Assembly (NCBI GenBank): GCA_947311445.1
Contig: CAMZKV010000097.1
Span: 1 to 37,291 of the forward strand
DNA length: 37,291 nt
DNA from: an uncultured Chlorobiota bacterium
GTDB taxonomy: Bacteria > Bacteroidota > Bacteroidia > Bacteroidales > JAADGE01
Direction of reading: 5' to 3'
Shown: positions 31,983-37,291 of the stretch, piece after piece
Position numbering within the stretch: the stretch's first letter is position 1
Layout: each line of letters begins with the position of its first letter
The notes under the pieces: generated by a model
Databases searched by the model: none
The model's input: the letters and a program-made list of their open reading frames with translations, nothing else
What the model was told of the DNA's origin: nothing
Made by a program: the position numbers and the translations under genes

Positions 31983-34577
31983 CTAATTATGAGTTTTATA
32001 AAACTTCATATATTTTTCTAGAATAGGTAATTCTTGTAGTTTTTGTAGATTTTCTTCTGTTATTGTAAATTGAGTATAATCTGAAATAGGTATTTCTTTG
32101 TATTTTCCATTTATACTATTCATATATGAAGATACCTTCGAGAAATTCTTAAAAGGTTTTACAGAAATTATTGTTTTGTTTTCGCCCAAATCTTTTAATT
32201 CAACTTTTAACTTCTCTTTTGGGAAAGCACTAACATTGTGAGTTGTTAAAATGTATTTTATTTTATTTGAATACTTACTGCCTTTATCTGTAACAACTGA
32301 ATAGAAATAAACACTATCTTTTTTTGTGCTATAGTAATTTGGGTCGTACTTGCCACTTGCAAGTAAATCTAAAACATCTTGCGATAAAGGAGTTACTTCA
32401 TCTCTTGGATATTCTTTAACAATATTTTCAAAAATTGTTTTCATTTCGTTTAAATCTCCTAAATTTCCATAAGACTTAGCTTTCAGATAAAAAAGTTTTG
32501 CATTCAAATGGTTATCTTTGGATATTTCAAATGCTTCTTTTGTTTTATTAATAACTTTTTGATATTTTTTTTGCTTATAAAAAGAGTATGCTTCCGAATA
32601 TATTTTATCAATTTTATCTTTGTTTTGTTGCAATTTCACCAAGTAATTAGGATCAGAAAGGATTTTTGCATATTTACTATAAGGGTATTCTGTTAATATT
32701 TTATTTCTGTATTTTTCTGCTTCACTTTTATTTTTTATATGCTTATAATTTAGCATATACAAGTTAAAATAAGATTCAATTTTTAGATTATTTTCAGGAA
32801 AACGTTGAATTAGTTTTTTATACGATTTTTCTGCCTCCGGATAATCATTCATTTTTCTTTCATAAACTACTCCTGCATCAAAATATGCCTTTACAATTCT
32901 ATCATTAGAAAGTTGAACTAATGAATCAGTAAGAGGCAGGTCTTGTAAATAATATTCAATTTTTTTATTGTCGGTTATCCTATCAGATTCATCATTATTG
33001 TTTTCATCATCTTCAAATTCATCTGAAATAACGTCTTTATTTCTTCTCCGCCAATGATCTTCAAGTTTTCTTTTTCCCCAAATTTTAAGAAATTCAGATT
33101 TTCCAATACTTACAGATTGTGGATTATAGAAATACCATTTCCCTCTTGACGGATTTTGACTATAATCTCCTCTGTTAAAAGGGTCATTATTAAAAGTTCT
33201 TCCTACATTTTGCTCTGCACGTTCATCGGCTATAAGTTTATTTATAATAGCCTGAATATAGGCATTTCTTGCAACAGAATCCATTGCAGCAACTCTTTGC
33301 AGACTGTCTTCTCTATTTATTAGTTTTAAATTATCAGTTAATTCTTTTAAGTTTCTTGCTTTTTTTGAAATTAAATCGTATTCCGGATATTTTCTATTCA
33401 AAACACTCATGGTGCTGTCATAGTAATCTCCTGCTGGTAAATATGAGCGTCTTGAAAAATATATATCAGCAAGCGAAAGGTACGAAAGTGCTTTTTGATT
33501 ATTGTTTGAGACACTTTTAGCAACAGATTGTTTATAATACTCAATAGCTTTATTTTCATTATTTTCTTTAAACTCAATTCCTGCAAGAACATAGTATATT
33601 TGATCTAAAAAATCTACATTTTTTACATCTTTCAGCATTTTCGCTAATATTTTCCTAATTTTTTCTGAGTTTTCTGAACTGTTTATAAAAGATTTTGCCA
33701 TATTAATCTTAGCATTAAAAATCATCTCATATGGCGGATTCATTTTAACAACTTCTTCAAATAATTTTATTGCTTTTGTTCCATTATTTGTTTTTTGATA
33801 AATTTGTGCTGTCAAATATTTTAGTCTTGCTTTGTCTTTCTTCTTTCTAATTTTTCCAATAAGAAAGTCTAATTTTTCAAGAGCCTTATCATACTTTTTT
33901 TTCTTAATAAAAATATCGGCATAAGCCATATCAATATCAAAATTCAATTCTTCGGGATGTGTTTTATCTTCTGTAATTAATTTTAAATAACTTTCTGCTT
34001 CTTTAAAATTCTTTTGGGCGAGCTGGGAGCGTGCTATCCAATATAGAGCATAAAATTTCACTTCCTCTTTTCTAAACTTATTAAGTATAAGATGAAGAGA
34101 TCTCATTGCTCCTGCATAATCGCCTTTATAATAATGAGCTTTTCCCATAAGCAAATACGCATCATCAACCCATTTATTATATTCTTTTTTGTTATAAAAA
34201 TCTTTTTGTTTTTGAGTTAATTTATAGCCTTTTTTTCCTTTTTTAGGAGCTTTTCTCTTTGGTTTTTCAGTTATGGAGTGCATTTTTATCATCTTAACAG
34301 ACTTTTTTATTGCTTCATCCATATCTCCGCTAACAGCACTTTTTATATCTTCGCGTTCTTCTTTGTATATTGGTAGCAAAAGAGTATAGTCCTCGGATGT
34401 TTCCCTAATTGTTTTCAAACCTCTTTTATAGCCCTCAGAACCATTAAACAAAATATTGAAATGTGAAGTAGTATTATGGTACAATCTTGTTATTGCAGTA
34501 TTTTTTTTTGTTGAGCAAGAATGCACTGCTATTACAAAAAAAATAAAGCCAATAATATATATATACGTTTTCTTCAA
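31983..34577 (-). CDS. sprE: Type IX secretion/gliding lipoprotein SprE (PorW)
   Basis: An 864-aa TPR lipoprotein required for type IX secretion and, in gliding species, motility. The lipobox ends at C21 (VHSC). The conserved N-terminus of SprE/PorW follows (CSTKKNTAITRLYHNTTSHFNILFNGSEGY). TPR-like units fill most of residues 130-400 and 565-740 (for example DDAYLLMGKAHYYKGDYAGAMR and EAEKSYKKLIQRFPENNLKIESYFNLY). The central conserved segment GKWYFYNPQSVSIGKSEFLKIWGKRKLEDHWRRRNK is diagnostic. The C-terminal domain (SKVSSYMNSINGKYKEIPISDYTQFTIT) is also typical. The length equals that of family members (about 850-880 aa). It lies 72 nt downstream of porQ. Confidence 0.92.
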   Translation of the reverse strand: MKKTYIYIIGFIFFVIAVHSCSTKKNTAITRLYHNTTSHFNILFNGSEGYKRGLKTIRETSEDYTLLLPIYKEEREDIKSAVSGDMDEAIKKSVKMIKMHSITEKPKRKAPKKGKKGYKLTQKQKDFYNKKEYNKWVDDAYLLMGKAHYYKGDYAGAMRSLHLILNKFRKEEVKFYALYWIARSQLAQKNFKEAESYLKLITEDKTHPEELNFDIDMAYADIFIKKKKYDKALEKLDFLIGKIRKKKDKARLKYLTAQIYQKTNNGTKAIKLFEEVVKMNPPYEMIFNAKINMAKSFINSSENSEKIRKILAKMLKDVKNVDFLDQIYYVLAGIEFKENNENKAIEYYKQSVAKSVSNNNQKALSYLSLADIYFSRRSYLPAGDYYDSTMSVLNRKYPEYDLISKKARNLKELTDNLKLINREDSLQRVAAMDSVARNAYIQAIINKLIADERAEQNVGRTFNNDPFNRGDYSQNPSRGKWYFYNPQSVSIGKSEFLKIWGKRKLEDHWRRRNKDVISDEFEDDENNNDESDRITDNKKIEYYLQDLPLTDSLVQLSNDRIVKAYFDAGVVYERKMNDYPEAEKSYKKLIQRFPENNLKIESYFNLYMLNYKHIKNKSEAEKYRNKILTEYPYSKYAKILSDPNYLVKLQQNKDKIDKIYSEAYSFYKQKKYQKVINKTKEAFEISKDNHLNAKLFYLKAKSYGNLGDLNEMKTIFENIVKEYPRDEVTPLSQDVLDLLASGKYDPNYYSTKKDSVYFYSVVTDKGSKYSNKIKYILTTHNVSAFPKEKLKVELKDLGENKTIISVKPFKNFSKVSSYMNSINGKYKEIPISDYTQFTITEENLQKLQELPILEKYMKFYKTHN

Positions 34578-34649
34578 AATGATATATTTTTATTAAAAAT
34601 GCAAATTTACACTTTTAACCGGTTTTTTTAAAAAAATATTTACTTTAAC

Positions 34650-35714
34650 TCAATCAACTTTAACATTCTTTTTACTTCCTATTTTAGATAAATCTATATA
34701 CAATGAGAAATGATTTGAAGTTCCGGCAAGATGGTATCTTGCCCTTCCAAAACTAATGCCAAATTTCTTCAATTTAACACCAAAACCCCAAGAAAACCCA
34801 GTAAATCCGCCCTTATCAACTATCCTCATTTCCTGTCTTTGCATATGATTATAGGCTAAAGAAGCATAAAAACTTTTCAAAGGAATTAAATCTACTCCTA
34901 TAATAAAATGCCTGAAAGAATTGTCTAATACATTATATAAAACTTTACCTTTATTAGTATCATCTTCAATTTCTGCAAAAGAAATTGTTGTTACTTTTTG
35001 GGGTACTTCATAGCGTAAGTCCCATTTATAAAGATGGTGTGCTGTAACATTTATTCTGAAAGGTGCATGAGCTAACTTTTTACTTATTCCCCACTGAACA
35101 TCAAAAGGTATTTTTTCATGATTATTATTATATGATTTTATTTGAGTTCCAACATTTTTTAACACAAAGGAAGTTGCAAATTTTGTTTCGTTATTATAAT
35201 AAGTTATTCCTAAATCTGCCACAACTCCATATGAAGTATATACCTCATAATGAGAATACAAGGGCTTGATATTTACACCTGCTTTAACATTTTTGTATAA
35301 ATCCTTAGACCAAATTAAATTTATGGCATAATCGGCACCAGTAAAATCTCCTGTCCTAATGCCGGTTGCATCTGCGGATTGAAATTTTCCATAGTTCATA
35401 AATTGCAAACCTGCTGAGAATGTTCCAAATTTTTTGGAATTAAAAGCATAGGTCACAGAACCAAGACTAATATCTGTAAAATAATTAACATAATTTAAGT
35501 TTACTTTTCCGTTCATTTTAGAGTTTAAAAGTGCAGGGTTTTGATATGCCATATTCAAATCTTCATCAAAAATTGAAATATTTACACCTCCTAATCCGGC
35601 AACTCTTGCAGAGTTAGTAATTTCAAGAAAATTAAAAACTCCATTTCCCCCTATTTGAGCTTCCACAAAAAAAGGTAAAATGAGTAAACCAATAATTAAA
35701 TTTATTTTTTTCAT
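34650..35714 (-). CDS. porQ: Type IX secretion system protein PorQ
   Basis: A 354-aa outer-membrane beta-barrel of the PorQ/PorV type. PorQ forms part of the attachment complex that moves T9SS cargo on the cell surface. The signal peptide ends at VEAQ. The conserved start GGNGVFNFLEITNSARVAGLGGVNISIFDEDLNMAYQNPALLN is diagnostic, and the strands end with HFSLYIDLSKIG. In Porphyromonas, porQ is next to cmk and ispH. Here those genes lie about 16 kb away, so the linkage is broken. It is likely the first gene of porQ-sprE-batA-like. The cargo with sorting domains at 1615-6232 would use this machinery. Confidence 0.93.
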   Translation of the reverse strand: MKKINLIIGLLILPFFVEAQIGGNGVFNFLEITNSARVAGLGGVNISIFDEDLNMAYQNPALLNSKMNGKVNLNYVNYFTDISLGSVTYAFNSKKFGTFSAGLQFMNYGKFQSADATGIRTGDFTGADYAINLIWSKDLYKNVKAGVNIKPLYSHYEVYTSYGVVADLGITYYNNETKFATSFVLKNVGTQIKSYNNNHEKIPFDVQWGISKKLAHAPFRINVTAHHLYKWDLRYEVPQKVTTISFAEIEDDTNKGKVLYNVLDNSFRHFIIGVDLIPLKSFYASLAYNHMQRQEMRIVDKGGFTGFSWGFGVKLKKFGISFGRARYHLAGTSNHFSLYIDLSKIGSKKNVKVD

Positions 35715-35801
35715 CTAAAAAATTTTAGTATTAATAATCTCCTGAAAAAATTAAAAAAATGCAAACAAAATAAGAAATTTAAAGTTCGGAATTTAAACAT
35801 A

Positions 35802-35844
35802 CAAATATAAAACTTTTTTATTCTGATAGCTATAATTAAATTTG
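35802..35844. promoter_or_regulatory. Divergent -7 elements between porQ and pepF
   Basis: TAAATTTG (35837-35844, plus strand) and TATATTTG (35802-35809 read on the minus strand) both match TAnnTTTG. They point outwards towards pepF (start 35870) and porQ (start 35714). Clear -33 elements are not visible for either. Confidence 0.4.
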
Positions 35845-35869
35845 ACCATTAATCAATTAATTTTTAACG

Positions 35870-37291
35870 ATGAAAACTAAAAGAAATTTTATAAAAGACA
35901 ATATTATTATAAAATCTAAGCAAGATATTATTCCGTATCTTGAAAATTTAAAAAATAGAAAAATAAATTCTGTTGAAGATTTAAAAAAGTGGTGGGCAGA
36001 TAAAAGTGAAACAGAAGCATTTTTAGAAGAAGATATGGCATGGCGATATATAAAAATGAGTTGTAATACTGCTGATGAAAAACTTGCAGAAAGTTTTAAC
36101 TTTTTTGTTTCTGAAATTGAACCTATTGTTTCTGAATATTCTGACATATTAGATAAGAAGTTGATTAACAGCAAGTTATACAACAATCTTGATGATAAAA
36201 AATATGATGTTGCAAAAAAGAAGATAAAACGTTCTATTGAACTTTTCCGAAAAGAAAATATTGATTTATTTGCTAAACTTCAACAAAAAGAAAGAGAATT
36301 TGGCACAATTTCGGGTGCAATGACGATTACTTATAAAGGTGAAGAAATGACTTTGCAAAAGGCTGGAAATTTTTTAAAAGATATTGACAGAAATGTAAGA
36401 AAAGAAGTTTTTGAACTTATACATGAAAGACGATATAAAGACAATGAAAAATTAGATAATCTTCTTTCTGAGCTTATTCAATTAAGACATACCGTTGCAC
36501 AAAACGCTGATTTTGACAATTATAGAGATTATATGCATTCGGCTCTAAAACGTTTTGATTATACAATTGATGATTGCATTTCGTTTCAAAATTCTATAAA
36601 AACAGAAGTTTTACCAATTATTGATAATATAAATAGTGAAAGAAAATTAAAGCTTGGCTATGATGTTTTAAAACCTTATGATACTTCGGTAGATGTTGAT
36701 TTAAAGCCTGCACTTAAACCTTTTAAAGATGGTGATGAACTGATTGACAAAGCAATAGAGGTTTTTACAAAAGTGCGTCCTAAGTATGGTGAATATCTTA
36801 AAATTATGAAAGAGAACTCTTATCTTGATTTGAATTCACGCAAAGGAAAATCCCCGGGAGGTTATAATTACCCCCTTTATGAAAGTAATATTCCATTTAT
36901 TTTTATGAATGCAACAGGCAACCAAAGAGATTTGGAAACTATGATGCACGAAGGCGGGCATGCAATACATTCTTTCCTAAGTAGCAATTTAGACCTTGTT
37001 GATTTTAAAGAACTTCCAAGTGAAGTTGCAGAACTTGCCTCTATGTCTATGGAGCTTATATCTTCGGAATATTGGGATGTTTTTTATTCTGATAATGAGG
37101 AACTTAAACGTGCTAGGCGTTCACACCTTGAAGGTGTTCTTTCTGTTCTTCCTTGGATAGCAACGGTTGATAAATTTCAGCACCAGCTATACTTAAATCC
37201 TGACCATTCTGCAAAAGACCGTATTGAAATTTGGACATCAATTGCAAAAGAATTTGGCAGTTCTGTTGTTGATTGGAGTGGCTATGAAAAA
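35870..37291 (+). CDS. pepF: M3-family oligoendopeptidase F, truncated by window edge
   Basis: A cytoplasmic zinc peptidase that cleaves short peptides. 474 codons are visible, and the frame is open at the right edge (full family members are about 560-600 aa). The zinc site HEGGHAIH is at H360-E361-G-G-H364. The substrate-side motif GGYNYPLYESNIPFIFMN precedes it, and ELPSEVAELASMSMELIS with the third zinc ligand follows. The N-terminal helical lobe includes SGAMTITYKGEEMTLQKAGNFL, as in PepF. The start at 35870 follows an upstream TAAATTTG element and is the first Met in the frame. Confidence 0.92.
   Translation, partial: MKTKRNFIKDNIIIKSKQDIIPYLENLKNRKINSVEDLKKWWADKSETEAFLEEDMAWRYIKMSCNTADEKLAESFNFFVSEIEPIVSEYSDILDKKLINSKLYNNLDDKKYDVAKKKIKRSIELFRKENIDLFAKLQQKEREFGTISGAMTITYKGEEMTLQKAGNFLKDIDRNVRKEVFELIHERRYKDNEKLDNLLSELIQLRHTVAQNADFDNYRDYMHSALKRFDYTIDDCISFQNSIKTEVLPIIDNINSERKLKLGYDVLKPYDTSVDVDLKPALKPFKDGDELIDKAIEVFTKVRPKYGEYLKIMKENSYLDLNSRKGKSPGGYNYPLYESNIPFIFMNATGNQRDLETMMHEGGHAIHSFLSSNLDLVDFKELPSEVAELASMSMELISSEYWDVFYSDNEELKRARRSHLEGVLSVLPWIATVDKFQHQLYLNPDHSAKDRIEIWTSIAKEFGSSVVDWSGYEK

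Overview
The window comes from an AT-rich member of the phylum Bacteroidota, most likely a Bacteroidales-type organism. The evidence is: components of the type IX secretion system (PorQ and SprE/PorW), two secreted proteins with T9SS C-terminal sorting domains, a Porin_10-type outer-membrane protein, a BatA-type membrane protein, a ptb gene, weak Shine-Dalgarno sequences, and several matches to the Bacteroidota promoter consensus (TTTG, about 17-23 nt, TAnnTTTG). Most of the window is ordinary chromosome with no phage, IS element or CRISPR array. The gene order is compact.

Layout. (1) 1-6240, minus strand: surface starch or glucan degradation. It holds a truncated adhesin-like gene, a second adhesin-like gene co-transcribed behind a very large secreted GH13 amylase-family enzyme, and a small T9SS-exported protein resembling one module of that enzyme. 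An identical 14-nt LacI-operator-like sequence lies upstream of both the enzyme and the small protein. (2) 6351-9190, minus strand: tRNA-Lys with terminator, inorganic pyrophosphatase, and an ABC-F protein. (3) 9354-15500, plus strand: phosphate butyryltransferase, a leucine-dehydrogenase-like protein that has lost both catalytic lysines, a porin, and a cation-chloride-cotransporter-like carrier. (4) 15568-19787, minus strand: a GT-C glycosyltransferase, ispH, cmk and ribD, with prmC diverging from ribD.

(5) 20806-28668, plus strand, is the most interesting stretch. A TetR-type regulator with a perfect operator-like palindrome is followed by two membrane proteins of unknown function, a 12-helix heme-copper-oxidase-like subunit I with altered active-site ligands, an FGE-like (SUMF) lipoprotein translationally coupled to it, a heme O synthase-like UbiA protein, two tandem homologous four-helix membrane proteins, and a frameshifted outer-membrane barrel. 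No CuA subunit, cytochrome c or ccoNOP-like partner is visible. I read this as a candidate undescribed respiratory or gas-detoxifying module, possibly of NO reductase type. (6) 28732-29649: a DUF423 membrane protein and isopentenyl-diphosphate isomerase. (7) 29887-35714, minus strand: porQ, sprE/porW and a BatA-like gene. (8) 35870 to the right end: an M3 oligoendopeptidase F, cut by the window edge.

The secretion genes in (7) belong to the system expected to export the cargo in (1). The biochemical identity of (5) is inferred from motif alignment done by eye and needs structure prediction or phylogeny to settle.
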